A stretch of 64,000 bases of DNA from Tepidicaulis marinus. GTDB taxonomy: Bacteria > Pseudomonadota > Alphaproteobacteria > Parvibaculales > Parvibaculaceae. Made by a program: the position numbers and the translations under genes. Shown one piece after another: positions 50,780 through 58,690 of the stretch (the first letter of the stretch is position 1; the number at the start of each line of letters is the position of its first letter). Where the stretch lies: contig NZ_BBIO01000014.1 in assembly GCF_000739695.1 (NCBI RefSeq), positions 42,801 to 106,800 on the forward strand, read 5' to 3'. A model generated the notes under the pieces. The model ran no database searches. It saw nothing but the letters and a program-made list of their open reading frames with translations, and was not told the origin of the DNA.

Positions 50780-51145
50780 TTAGTCCGCTTTGCCGGTCAA
50801 CAGTTCTTTCAGAACGACCGCTTGATTGTACCGCTCGTCCTTGGCGCCATAAACGAGGGTGAGCGGGCCTTCCTTAGCGAGTGCCTTCAGCGCGCCAAGC
50901 GCTTCTTTCTGCGCGCCTTTGCCCAGCTCCGCCTTGTAGCGCTTTTTCATCTCGGCCCATTTTTCCGGGTCGTGATCGAACCACTTGCGCAGCTCCGTGC
51001 TCGGCGCGACCTCTTTGAGCCAATGATCGGCTTTCAGCGCCTCTTTGGAAATACCGCGCGGCCAGAGCCGGTCGACCAGTACCCGCGTCCCGTCACTTTT
51101 GGCAGGGGCCTCATAGGCCCGTTTCAAGAAGACACGCTCCGCCAT
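50780..51145 (-). CDS. DUF488-family protein
   Basis: A 121-residue protein with the family signature VLVDRLWPRGISKEAL near residues 23-38 and WFDHDPEKWAEMKKRYK in the middle; GPLTLVYGAKDERYNQAVVL ends it. Role unknown; members have been associated with metal or stress conditions. The ATG at 51145 lies 120 bases after the end of the sulfatase gene on the same strand, so read-through is possible. Confidence 0.85.
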   Translation of the reverse strand: MAERVFLKRAYEAPAKSDGTRVLVDRLWPRGISKEALKADHWLKEVAPSTELRKWFDHDPEKWAEMKKRYKAELGKGAQKEALGALKALAKEGPLTLVYGAKDERYNQAVVLKELLTGKAD

Positions 51146-51265
51146 CGCATTGCTCCCCGTCTCTCACTCAGCTCTCCTGAAGGCCCATGCCCAGCAGATT
51201 TGCCGGACGGCCAGTATGGCAGAAAAGCAAAAACCCGGCGGATCAAAAGGGTGTGCTCGGCCCTT

Positions 51266-53071
51266 CTAGCTGCGGGTCCTCCGGCGCCAATAATACACCG
51301 CCCCGCCGGCAGCACCCGCCAGCAGCAGCACAACCAGCCCGGCCCAGGGCAAAATCCGCCCCACCCGCTTTTCACGGGTGAGCTCGGCAACACGTTTCAT
51401 CTGTTCATAACCCTCGGGCACTTCCAGCACGCCGACGCGGGCGGCATAGGCCTCATAGTCCCGCATCATGGCATCAAAGAGCTGCGGCTCGGCCGCGGCA
51501 AGGTCCACCGTCTCACCGGGGTCGGCCTTGATATTGTAGAGCCGCCAAACCCGGTCGCCCAGCGGCGGCATGTTGCGCGTCAGCTTATAGTCCCCGCGGA
51601 AGAGCGCGGCATTGCCGCCAAGCTCGATGCCGACCGCTTCACCTGGCCCGCGCACGTTTTGCGCCTCGCCTTTCAAAAGCGGGGCGAGCGAGCGGCCGGT
51701 AAATTCCTGAACCGGCACACCGCCGACTTCCGCCGCAGGTTCCACCCCGGCCAGATCGAGCAGCGTAGGCGTCAGGTCGGTAACGAAGGAAAAGGCGTCC
51801 GACATGCCAGCGCCCACCCCTTCACCCGCGATGATCAGCGGTACGCGCAGCCCGCCCTCGCCTGCATAGAGCTTGAAGAAAGCGCCGGGCGCCGCTGCCG
51901 CGCTGGCAAACTCAGACCCGATAAAGGCGTAGGAACCTTTCTCACCCAGCGTTTCATAATCCCGGCTATAGCCGGCGCTCCATAACCATTCCTTGAAGCC
52001 GAAATGCTCGGTCGGCTCGTTCGGTTCCGGACCATTATCCGACATGACGACGAAGATCGTGTTCTCGTATTCGCCCGTTTCTTTGAGATGCGCAATGAGC
52101 CGGCCGATGTGAAAATCCATCGCCTCCAGCATACCCGCGTTCACCGCCATGCTTTTGGCGAGATAACGCTGTTCTTCAGGCGTCAAGCTCTCCCATTCGT
52201 CAAGCCCTTCGGGCATGGGACCCATTTTCGTGCCGGGCGGCAGAAGGCCGCGTTCCATCACGGCTTGAAACCGCGCCTCGCGCAGCGCATCCCATCCGTC
52301 CGCATAGACGCCTTCATATTTCTCGATAAAGGAACGCGGCGCCTGAATGGGGATATGGACGGCTTGAAAACCGATATAGGAGAAGAATGGCTCGCCTTCC
52401 TGCCGGTCTTTCTCCAGATAGGAAATCATTTTGTCGACGAAAAATTCCGAGGAATAGAAATCTTCCGGCAGCGTGGCCGGTCGTCCATCCTCGAACCAGG
52501 GCGCCTCATCGTAAAGTGGTAAGTAGCTTTTCTGTTCCCAATTATCCGCCCCCGATGCATCGAGCGCGAAGGACCGGTCGAACCCGCGTGCGCTGGGCAG
52601 CGCACCGGGCTCATGACCAAGGTGCCACTTGCCGGTCATATAGGTTTTGTACCCCGCTTCCTTAAGCAGGCTCGCCAGCGTGACGACATCGTCCCGGAGC
52701 CTGCCGAGATAGGCCGGGTGCCCTTGATGCGCTTCCGGCAGGGTTTCGGGCAGATTGCCGATCCCTGCCCGGTGGCTTTCCACTCCGGTCATCAGCATGG
52801 CGCGGGTCGGTGCGCAGACGGGCGAAACGTGAAAATTGGAAAACATGACGCCCCGCCCAGCCAGCGCATCGATATTGGGCGTGGCAATTTCGCTGCCATA
52901 GACGCCGAAATCGGAAAACCCCACATCATCGGCAACCAGCACGACGATGTTCGGGCGCTTTGCGCTTTCCTGCGCCCAAACCGGCCCTGCCATGGCTGCG
53001 CAGAGGAGAGCGGCAAGCGCGCCCTTTTTCCAAAAAGCCCGCACGTTCCCAATGCCCGTTTCCCCGTTCAT
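51266..53071 (-). CDS. Arylsulfatase, exported, with C-terminal TM anchor
   Basis: A 601-residue sulfatase. A signal peptide (to about residue 35, ending VWA) precedes NIVVLVADDVGFSDFG (metal Asp pair). The formylglycine motif is CAPTRAMLMTG (Cys86); MSDNGPEPNEP supplies further metal ligands. The C-terminal hydrophobic ILPWAGLVVLLLAGAAGG and RRR tail anchor it in the inner membrane. It removes sulfate from an extracytoplasmic ester. It lies 13 bases from the upstream GST gene, forming its operon, and is therefore governed by operator 1. Starts at 53071 or 53080 are both possible. Confidence 0.92.
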   Translation of the reverse strand: MNGETGIGNVRAFWKKGALAALLCAAMAGPVWAQESAKRPNIVVLVADDVGFSDFGVYGSEIATPNIDALAGRGVMFSNFHVSPVCAPTRAMLMTGVESHRAGIGNLPETLPEAHQGHPAYLGRLRDDVVTLASLLKEAGYKTYMTGKWHLGHEPGALPSARGFDRSFALDASGADNWEQKSYLPLYDEAPWFEDGRPATLPEDFYSSEFFVDKMISYLEKDRQEGEPFFSYIGFQAVHIPIQAPRSFIEKYEGVYADGWDALREARFQAVMERGLLPPGTKMGPMPEGLDEWESLTPEEQRYLAKSMAVNAGMLEAMDFHIGRLIAHLKETGEYENTIFVVMSDNGPEPNEPTEHFGFKEWLWSAGYSRDYETLGEKGSYAFIGSEFASAAAAPGAFFKLYAGEGGLRVPLIIAGEGVGAGMSDAFSFVTDLTPTLLDLAGVEPAAEVGGVPVQEFTGRSLAPLLKGEAQNVRGPGEAVGIELGGNAALFRGDYKLTRNMPPLGDRVWRLYNIKADPGETVDLAAAEPQLFDAMMRDYEAYAARVGVLEVPEGYEQMKRVAELTREKRVGRILPWAGLVVLLLAGAAGGAVYYWRRRTRS

Positions 53072-53084
53072 GACTTCCATCCCT

Positions 53085-54203
53085 TCAGCGCCACTGCCGG
53101 TCGGCCGGCTTGGCATTTGCGGCAGGCGCATTCGGCACCTTGCCTTTATGTTCCGTCAAAATCCGCGCGCCCTCATGTAAGAGCGGTTCGAGCTGTGCCT
53201 TCTCACCGGCGGAAAGCGCTTGATACGCCGCGGCAAGAGCTGCAAGACAGTGCACCCTGTAAGGATTGACCGGTAGGGCCCAGCTTGTCCCTGCTGCTTC
53301 ATAGCGCAAGTCCCGCGCACCGCGTTCAAAGGCCGCACTATTCGCTGCGAGATAGGGCAGGTATTCATCGCGGAAATCCGCCATCAAGCCCTCCAGTCCG
53401 TCCGGAATACCCTCGGGCAAAACCGTCCCTTCCGCATCTTCCGGTCGGTAGGCCCAAAGCCGGGCTACCCAGGCAAACACATAAGGCGCCTTTTCCCGCA
53501 TCAGCGCGGCGGGCGTCGGGTCATGCGAGAAATGCCGGAACATCGAACCGAAGAAGCCGAAATCCGCTTCGCAAGGGCGCGCGCCAAGAAGGAAGGGGCG
53601 CGTTTGAAGCAGGCCGTCCATCTCGGCCAAAGTGCGTTTGTAGAGCGCTTCGATGGCGGGTGCCGTTTGCGCATTCACCCCGTCTTCTTTGAGGAACACC
53701 TTGCGCTGGCGCCTTAGGATAAACTGCCGCCGCAAGGCGAAAGGCAGCGACAGATCGCGCAGCATGGTGCGCGCAATCTGGCTGCTCATCAGCCGCGCAT
53801 CCTCATCAAACGCCCAGCGGTAATAAAGCGCAGGCCGCCAAAGCCATTCATCGCCGTAATCTTCAAGCGCCAGACTGAGGAACCGCGTGACGGGATCGGC
53901 GGGGCTGAATGCCGGCCCCTCTCCCATTTCCTCGAAATGCCGGATGATCGGTGTCGTATCACTGAGCCAGGTGCCGTCCGGATATTCAAGCTGCGGCATC
54001 TGCGCGATGCCGGTGGCCCGCGCCGCCCGGCGGAACGCCGCCATATCCATTTCCCGGAACCGGTAGCCGAGCCCCTTTGCCCGCATATAGGCTTCGAGCT
54101 TGCCGGTGAAATAAGAAAGGGAAAGGCCATGCAGGATGGGCAAGGCAGCTGCATCACCGCCTGCTTCACACTCTTGCCTGTGTTTCATCGTCATATCGGG
54201 CAC
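53085..54203 (-). CDS. Long GST-like protein (first paralogue)
   Basis: A 372-residue protein. An N-terminal GST thioredoxin-like domain (SYFTGKLEAYMRAKGLGYRF, then PQLEYPDGTWLSDTTPIIRHFE) is followed by a GST helical domain (RPFLLGARPCEADFGFFGSMF) and an extra ~120-residue C-terminal part found also in the paralogue at 54979. Family members use glutathione on electrophilic or ether-linked compounds; the catalytic residue is not obvious. It heads the operon with the sulfatase and starts 12 bases from operator 1. Confidence 0.83.
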   Translation of the reverse strand: MPDMTMKHRQECEAGGDAAALPILHGLSLSYFTGKLEAYMRAKGLGYRFREMDMAAFRRAARATGIAQMPQLEYPDGTWLSDTTPIIRHFEEMGEGPAFSPADPVTRFLSLALEDYGDEWLWRPALYYRWAFDEDARLMSSQIARTMLRDLSLPFALRRQFILRRQRKVFLKEDGVNAQTAPAIEALYKRTLAEMDGLLQTRPFLLGARPCEADFGFFGSMFRHFSHDPTPAALMREKAPYVFAWVARLWAYRPEDAEGTVLPEGIPDGLEGLMADFRDEYLPYLAANSAAFERGARDLRYEAAGTSWALPVNPYRVHCLAALAAAYQALSAGEKAQLEPLLHEGARILTEHKGKVPNAPAANAKPADRQWR

Positions 54204-54210
54204 TCACATA

Positions 54211-54237
54211 TATAATGACATATATTATGCCATTATA
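54211..54237. promoter_or_regulatory. TetR-type operator 1 (ahead of the GST-sulfatase operon)
   Basis: TGACATA-TAT-TATGCCA (54216-54232) inside the longer TATAATG...CATTATA palindrome. It sits 12 bases ahead of the GST start at 54203, overlapping the likely promoter or transcription start. Confidence 0.75.
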
Positions 54238-54270
54238 AACCTCGGCAGCCAGAAAAATCTCCGCGCCCTA

Positions 54271-54873
54271 TTAGCGTGCGCCGGTGATCAGCGCCGTTAC
54301 CGTTTCCTCGATCACGGCCCGGGCCTTAGCGTCGGAAAGGCGCTGCAATTCCTTCAGCCGCGTCCAGCTTTCAAAAGACAAAAGCAGATCCGCCGCCTCG
54401 AAGGTCTTTTGGGGAAGCGCCGCGCATTCGGGCAGCGCCTTCAGCAGTAAGGCGCGCATCAGTTTCTCATCCTGCCGGGTTAGCTCTTGCAACGCGGGCG
54501 AGGTCCAGTAGCGCGCAATCAGCGCCCGGCGGAACATGGTGATGCGTTTGAAAAAGCGGATGCGTTGACGCACGACAAGCTTGATCCGTTCTTCGAGCGG
54601 CAGGTCCGTGGAAATCTCCGTTAGGATCGGCTCGATCAGTTTGAAAATCTCATCCCTTATTGCCGAGTACAGCGATTCCATTTCCTGGAAATGCCGAAAC
54701 ACCGTCCGGTGCCCCACCCCGGCTCTGAGCGCCACTTGCTCGCTGGTGGGCGCAAGATTGCCTTCATCCACCATTTCCACAAAAGCAGCGGCAATCGCCG
54801 CTTTCGTCTTCACGCTCCGGTTCAGCCGACCGTCCTGTTTCGGCTCGCTCTTTTGTGCGGCGCTGCCCGCCAT
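54271..54873 (-). CDS. TetR-family regulator of the sulfatase/GST cluster
   Basis: A 200-residue regulator. The helix-turn-helix is TSEQVALRAGVGHRTVFRHFQEMESLYSAI (split, about 43-72), and the C-terminal helical ligand domain has ERIKLVVRQRIRFFKRITMF. It lacks an extra domain. Operator 2 lies 36 bases upstream of its ATG and also faces the divergent GST gene. The three further matching palindromes in the cluster make it the probable local repressor; ligand unknown. Confidence 0.9.
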   Translation of the reverse strand: MAGSAAQKSEPKQDGRLNRSVKTKAAIAAAFVEMVDEGNLAPTSEQVALRAGVGHRTVFRHFQEMESLYSAIRDEIFKLIEPILTEISTDLPLEERIKLVVRQRIRFFKRITMFRRALIARYWTSPALQELTRQDEKLMRALLLKALPECAALPQKTFEAADLLLSFESWTRLKELQRLSDAKARAVIEETVTALITGAR

Positions 54874-54908
54874 CGGCCCGTCCTTCTCAATTCGATGAAT
54901 GCTTTTAT

Positions 54909-54925
54909 TGGCAGATATTATGCCA
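54909..54925. promoter_or_regulatory. TetR-type operator 2 (tetR / second GST intergenic)
   Basis: TGGCAGA-TAT-TATGCCA. It lies between the divergent starts at 54873 and 54979, suggesting simultaneous autorepression and control of the GST gene. Confidence 0.75.
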
Positions 54926-54978
54926 TATGGTCACGCCATTAGAACGACCGAAAAGAATTTATTTCCGGAAGAGTTTCC

Positions 54979-56127
54979 ATGACCAAGTTCCGCTTTTACG
55001 GCATGCCGCATTCGCTTTATTCCGGCAAAGCCCGCTCCTACCTGATCAAGCAGCATGTCGATTTCGAGGAATTGACGGCGGGCCATCCGCGCTATGGCGA
55101 GAAGATCATGCCCGCTATTCACCGCTGGATCATTCCCGTGCTCGAAACGCCGGACGGCGAAATCGTTCAGGACGGCACGGATATTATCGACTGGTTCGAA
55201 AAGCGGGGCCTCGCGCGTCATTCCGCCTATCCCGAAAGCCCGCGCCAGCGCATTACCTCGCTGATCTTCGAGATGTTCGGCGGCGAGGGCATGGTGCGCC
55301 CGGCCATGCATTACCGCTGGAATTTCGACGAGACCAATCTCGATTTCATCGAAGACCAGTTCGGCCTGTTCGCCATGCCCTCCGCACCGCGCGAAAAGCG
55401 GCTCGAGATCATCCGCAAATCGACGGGACGCATGCGCGCAGCCGCCGTCATGTTCGGGGTTGTGCCCGAAACCATACCCATCATCGAGGAAGCCTATGAA
55501 GAGCTGATGGGAGAACTGAACGCGCATTTTTCCCAAACGCCTTATCTTCTCGGCGGCGCCCCCACCATTGGAGACTACGGGCTCATTGCCAGCCTTTTTG
55601 CGCATCTCGGCCGCGATCCCTACCCCGCCCAGATGATGAAGCGGCGCGCGCCCGCGCTCTTCCGCTGGACCGAGCGCATGAATGCCTGGGGCGCGGATAT
55701 GTCCGAGTTTCTGGATTACCCGGAAGAACTTCTGCCCGGCGATGAAATCCCAGCGACGCTCAAAACCTTGCTGAAGCGCGTCGCCTCGGATTATCTGCCG
55801 GAAATCCGCGCCTTCACCGCCTTTACGAATGGCTGGCTGGCCGAGAACCCGGACTTGCCCGCGAATGCGCCGGTGGGCGGTGAGAAACTTGTGCGCGCCA
55901 TCGGCAAATGTTCTTTCGAGTGGCGGGGCAAGACATTCGATGTCGGCGTCATGCCCTACCGCTTCTATTTGCTGCAGCGTATTCAGGACGCGTTCAATGC
56001 GCTGGCAGATGAAGACAGAAAATCCGTCAGCGCGCTGCTCGAGGAAACGGGTCTTTCGGAGATCATGACGCTGCGCAGCAACCGCCGCGTCGGCCGGAAA
56101 GACAATATCGAAATCTGGGAAGGCTAA
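54979..56127 (+). CDS. Long GST-like protein (second paralogue)
   Basis: A 382-residue protein with the same architecture as the 53085 paralogue: GST N-domain (FYGMPHSLYSGKARSYLIKQ, PVLETPDGEIVQDGTDIIDWFE), helical domain (PYLLGGAPTIGDYGLIASLF), and the shared C-terminal region with GVMPYRFYLLQRIQDAFNAL. The pair differs enough to suggest old duplication. Start 54979 follows GGAAGAG. It is divergent from tetR across operator 2, and ends at a symmetric terminator. Confidence 0.83.
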   Translation: MTKFRFYGMPHSLYSGKARSYLIKQHVDFEELTAGHPRYGEKIMPAIHRWIIPVLETPDGEIVQDGTDIIDWFEKRGLARHSAYPESPRQRITSLIFEMFGGEGMVRPAMHYRWNFDETNLDFIEDQFGLFAMPSAPREKRLEIIRKSTGRMRAAAVMFGVVPETIPIIEEAYEELMGELNAHFSQTPYLLGGAPTIGDYGLIASLFAHLGRDPYPAQMMKRRAPALFRWTERMNAWGADMSEFLDYPEELLPGDEIPATLKTLLKRVASDYLPEIRAFTAFTNGWLAENPDLPANAPVGGEKLVRAIGKCSFEWRGKTFDVGVMPYRFYLLQRIQDAFNALADEDRKSVSALLEETGLSEIMTLRSNRRVGRKDNIEIWEG

Positions 56128-56148
56128 GCCCCGGCCCGGCCTTGACCA

Positions 56149-56184
56149 AGAAAACGCGCGTTCAGCCTTGAACGCGCGTTTTCT
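56149..56184. terminator. Bidirectional terminator overlapping the isomerase stop codon
   Basis: GAAAACGCGCGTTC-AGCCTT-GAACGCGCGTTTTC: a 14-bp perfect stem. TTTTC follows on the plus strand and TTTTC on the minus strand. The minus-strand gene's stop codon (56162-56164) lies inside the hairpin. Confidence 0.9.
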
Positions 56185-57484
56185 CTTTCAGCCGAATGAT
56201 TTCATCTTCCACGGCCCAAAGCCTGTCTTGCCCCCACACGGCAATATCGCCCACCGCGAAGGTCGGCACGCCCCAAAGCCCGTGCGCGAAGAGCTCTTCA
56301 CGGTTTTCTTCCGCCTCTTCCCGCCAGCTTTCATCCTCAAGAAAGGTTTTGGCTTCTTTCCAATCGAGGCCGGCACGCGTCACGATCTTTTTCAGCCCCC
56401 GATTGAAACCGGAGCGGATCGCCTCCGCCCAGACACCGCGGAGAAAGGAAAGAACGAAAGCCTCGCCTTTTCCTTCCCGCACCGCATAAGGAATGAGCGC
56501 AAGCCCCCGCTCGGAGGGCCTGCCGAAAGGATCGGCGATGCGGCCGAAATCGATCCCCGCCCGTTTAGCCTCGCGCTTGGCGTCGCGCATGATGTAAGTC
56601 TGCTTTTGAAAAGAAGCGGGAATACCGCGCATCATCATCGGCAGAACGAAACGCAGCCGCACCGGGCAATTATGATGCCGGGCAAGAGCGAAAAGTTGCG
56701 GCGCGGCAACATGCGTATAAGGACTGCGCAAGGAGAGAAAGAAATCGATCGTGGGCCCTGCCGCTTCATCACCCGGCCCAGCCATGAGCGCAGGCGGCGA
56801 CTTCAGCGGCGCAAAGGGTTCCTCTCCAATATAAGCCCCAAGCCCATGCAGCCGCGTTTCCAGATGATGCAGCCGGTCCACGCCCCAATATTGCTCGCCC
56901 GCATAGCAGAACACCCCGCCGAGATAATGCCCGAGGCGCCTCCGCATCTCGGCCCCTTTTCTCATCGCGCGGGCCGTCTCCGCCTCCCCCGCCATGCCGA
57001 ATGTCGCGGCAAGCGCGTCGATCTTGCCCGTATCTTCCTGCCAAAGCGCGCGGTCCGTCGCGCAAACCGCTTCCAGAAAGCGCCCCTTGGCAATAGCGCT
57101 GGCCAGAATACGGCCCGCAAGCGCGGTGAGCGCCCCATCCGGCTGGCGGCCCGGATCATCAAAAGAAAGTCCGTATTTTTGCCCCAGCAGCGCGCCGTCC
57201 TTGCGCGAATAATTGACCAATGCCTCACGCTCCGGCGCGTCATTATCGGCAGGCGGCGGCACCAGCATGGGCGTCAGCTTGATGTCGAAGCGTTCTGTCA
57301 GGCTTTCCAGAAGCTGCGCGGCAAGCACCGCATAGGGGTCGTCCGGCTGATGAAAATAGAAAACCTCGTGAGGCGCCCCTGTTTTGCGGCGGGCCTTTTC
57401 AGCGGCGGCGCGTGCCTCTTCCTGCCTTTTTTCACTGACAATGCGGGCGGCGAAAAAGGGAGAAACGATTTCCCGAATGCTCAT
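56162..57484 (-). CDS. Double DsbA/HCCA-isomerase-fold protein
   Basis: A 440-residue protein made of two thioredoxin-like halves. The N-half (~35-225) has HEVFYFHQPDDPYAVLAAQL. The C-half (~235-430) has IDFFLSLRSPYTHVAAPQL, with Ser-Pro instead of CXXC, and the C-terminal GLWGVPTFAVGD. Both halves resemble 2-hydroxychromene-2-carboxylate isomerase/GST-kappa. Such enzymes use glutathione as cofactor, consistent with the neighbouring GST-like proteins. Operator 3 lies 53 bases ahead of its start. The substrate is unknown. Confidence 0.86.
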   Translation of the reverse strand: MSIREIVSPFFAARIVSEKRQEEARAAAEKARRKTGAPHEVFYFHQPDDPYAVLAAQLLESLTERFDIKLTPMLVPPPADNDAPEREALVNYSRKDGALLGQKYGLSFDDPGRQPDGALTALAGRILASAIAKGRFLEAVCATDRALWQEDTGKIDALAATFGMAGEAETARAMRKGAEMRRRLGHYLGGVFCYAGEQYWGVDRLHHLETRLHGLGAYIGEEPFAPLKSPPALMAGPGDEAAGPTIDFFLSLRSPYTHVAAPQLFALARHHNCPVRLRFVLPMMMRGIPASFQKQTYIMRDAKREAKRAGIDFGRIADPFGRPSERGLALIPYAVREGKGEAFVLSFLRGVWAEAIRSGFNRGLKKIVTRAGLDWKEAKTFLEDESWREEAEENREELFAHGLWGVPTFAVGDIAVWGQDRLWAVEDEIIRLKEKTRVQG

Positions 57485-57536
57485 GGACGGACCTTGCCTG
57501 AGAGGAACGAGGTTTTCTTTGACCGGAATAATTTAT

Positions 57537-57553
57537 TGACATAATTTATGTCA
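57537..57553. promoter_or_regulatory. TetR-type operator 3 (isomerase / membrane-protein intergenic)
   Basis: TGACATA-ATT-TATGTCA: the best copy, with perfect 7-base arms. It lies between divergent genes starting at 57484 and 57585. Confidence 0.82.
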
Positions 57554-57584
57554 TTATATTGCGTCCGTCAAACGCGGGGATCAC

Positions 57585-58226
57585 ATGAATATTCTCTGGC
57601 TTTGGGCCGCCGCCCTTTTCATCTATCTCGGGTTTCTGGGCTGGTATCAGAACTGGCAAGGCCCGCTCACGCCGGAGGAAGTCGAGCACTACATGTCCCG
57701 CCTTACCGAGGGAACGCCGAACGGCACAACGGACCCGGCGGTCTTACGCCGCTTTCTGGAGAAGGATGACGGGCGCGAGTTTTTCATGCTCAATCTCGTC
57801 AAGCTCCATGAAGGGAAAGTCCCCGATCCGCAAACGGGCGAACTCAAATCCTCCCAGGAAATCTTGAGCGGTTATACGTCCGCTTTCTTCAAAGCGCTTT
57901 TCAAGCGCGCGGGCCATCCCGCCATTGCCGCCCGCATTGTGGGCGGGCATGTGGATAGCTGGAACGTTGCTGAAAATCCCGGCTGGACGATCATGGGATG
58001 GATGCGTTACCGCAGCCGGCGCGATGCGATGGAACTTGTCACCGACCCTGCCTTTAAAGACGGACACATGTTCAAGGTCGCTGCCATTCCCGCCACGTTT
58101 TCCGTGCCCACCTCCCCCATGATCAGTCTCATGGCCGGTCCGCGTATCTGGGCGGCGCTGGGGCTTGGCCTTATCGCCGCACTGGGCAGCATGGCGCTGC
58201 TGCTTCTGCGCCAGCCGGGCACATGA
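57585..58226 (+). CDS. Double-anchored membrane protein with DUF1330-like domain
   Basis: A 213-residue protein. An N-terminal TM (~1-20, LWLWAAALFIYLGFLGW) precedes a soluble region with FFMLNLVKLHEG and WMRYRSRRDAMELVTDPAF, reminiscent of dimeric alpha/beta-barrel DUF1330 proteins. A C-terminal TM (~185-205, IWAALGLGLIAALGSMALLLL) completes it. It begins 31 bases after operator 3 and is followed by a second small membrane gene after 13 bases. Confidence 0.74.
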   Translation: MNILWLWAAALFIYLGFLGWYQNWQGPLTPEEVEHYMSRLTEGTPNGTTDPAVLRRFLEKDDGREFFMLNLVKLHEGKVPDPQTGELKSSQEILSGYTSAFFKALFKRAGHPAIAARIVGGHVDSWNVAENPGWTIMGWMRYRSRRDAMELVTDPAFKDGHMFKVAAIPATFSVPTSPMISLMAGPRIWAALGLGLIAALGSMALLLLRQPGT

Positions 58227-58239
58227 GGGCAAACACAAG

Positions 58240-58683
58240 ATGAGCGCACTCCTTCCCTCTCCCGCCACTCCCTATCTTGGGCACAAGGCCTGCCCGCTGT
58301 TCCTCGCTCTCCTCGCGATAGGAACGATCGTGCCCGGCTTCATCCATGCTTTCTTGCCCGATGGCGGCGCAGGCACCATTGCCGGGCTCGATCTGAGCGC
58401 GGGCGGGCCTGTCATTATCGGCACCTTTGCCTGGGCGGGCGCCACGCAAATCGCTTATGGCACGCTCATGCTGCTTGTCGCGCTGCGCTACCGCGCGCTA
58501 GTGCCGTTCTTCTTTCTCATTATCTTGATGGAGCGCAGTCTGATCGCGCTCAATAGCTGGGTACTGAAGCCTTCCGGCACCGGCCATCACCCGCCCGAAG
58601 CCTATGCGACGCTGGCGCTTCTGCCGCTCGTTGCAGCAGCGCTCTATTTCTCCTTAAAACCCCGGCCGGACGCGGCCTCTTAA
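58240..58683 (+). CDS. Small four-TM membrane protein of unknown function
   Basis: A 147-residue hydrophobic protein: LFLALLAIGTIVPGFIHAFL, a GG-rich loop, IIGTFAWAGATQIAYGTLML, ALVPFFFLIILMERSLIAL, and TLALLPLVAAALYFSL. No motif assigns a function. The pair with the previous gene suggests a membrane complex that belongs to the TetR regulon. Confidence 0.75.
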   Translation: MSALLPSPATPYLGHKACPLFLALLAIGTIVPGFIHAFLPDGGAGTIAGLDLSAGGPVIIGTFAWAGATQIAYGTLMLLVALRYRALVPFFFLIILMERSLIALNSWVLKPSGTGHHPPEAYATLALLPLVAAALYFSLKPRPDAAS

Positions 58684-58690
58684 AGCCGGA

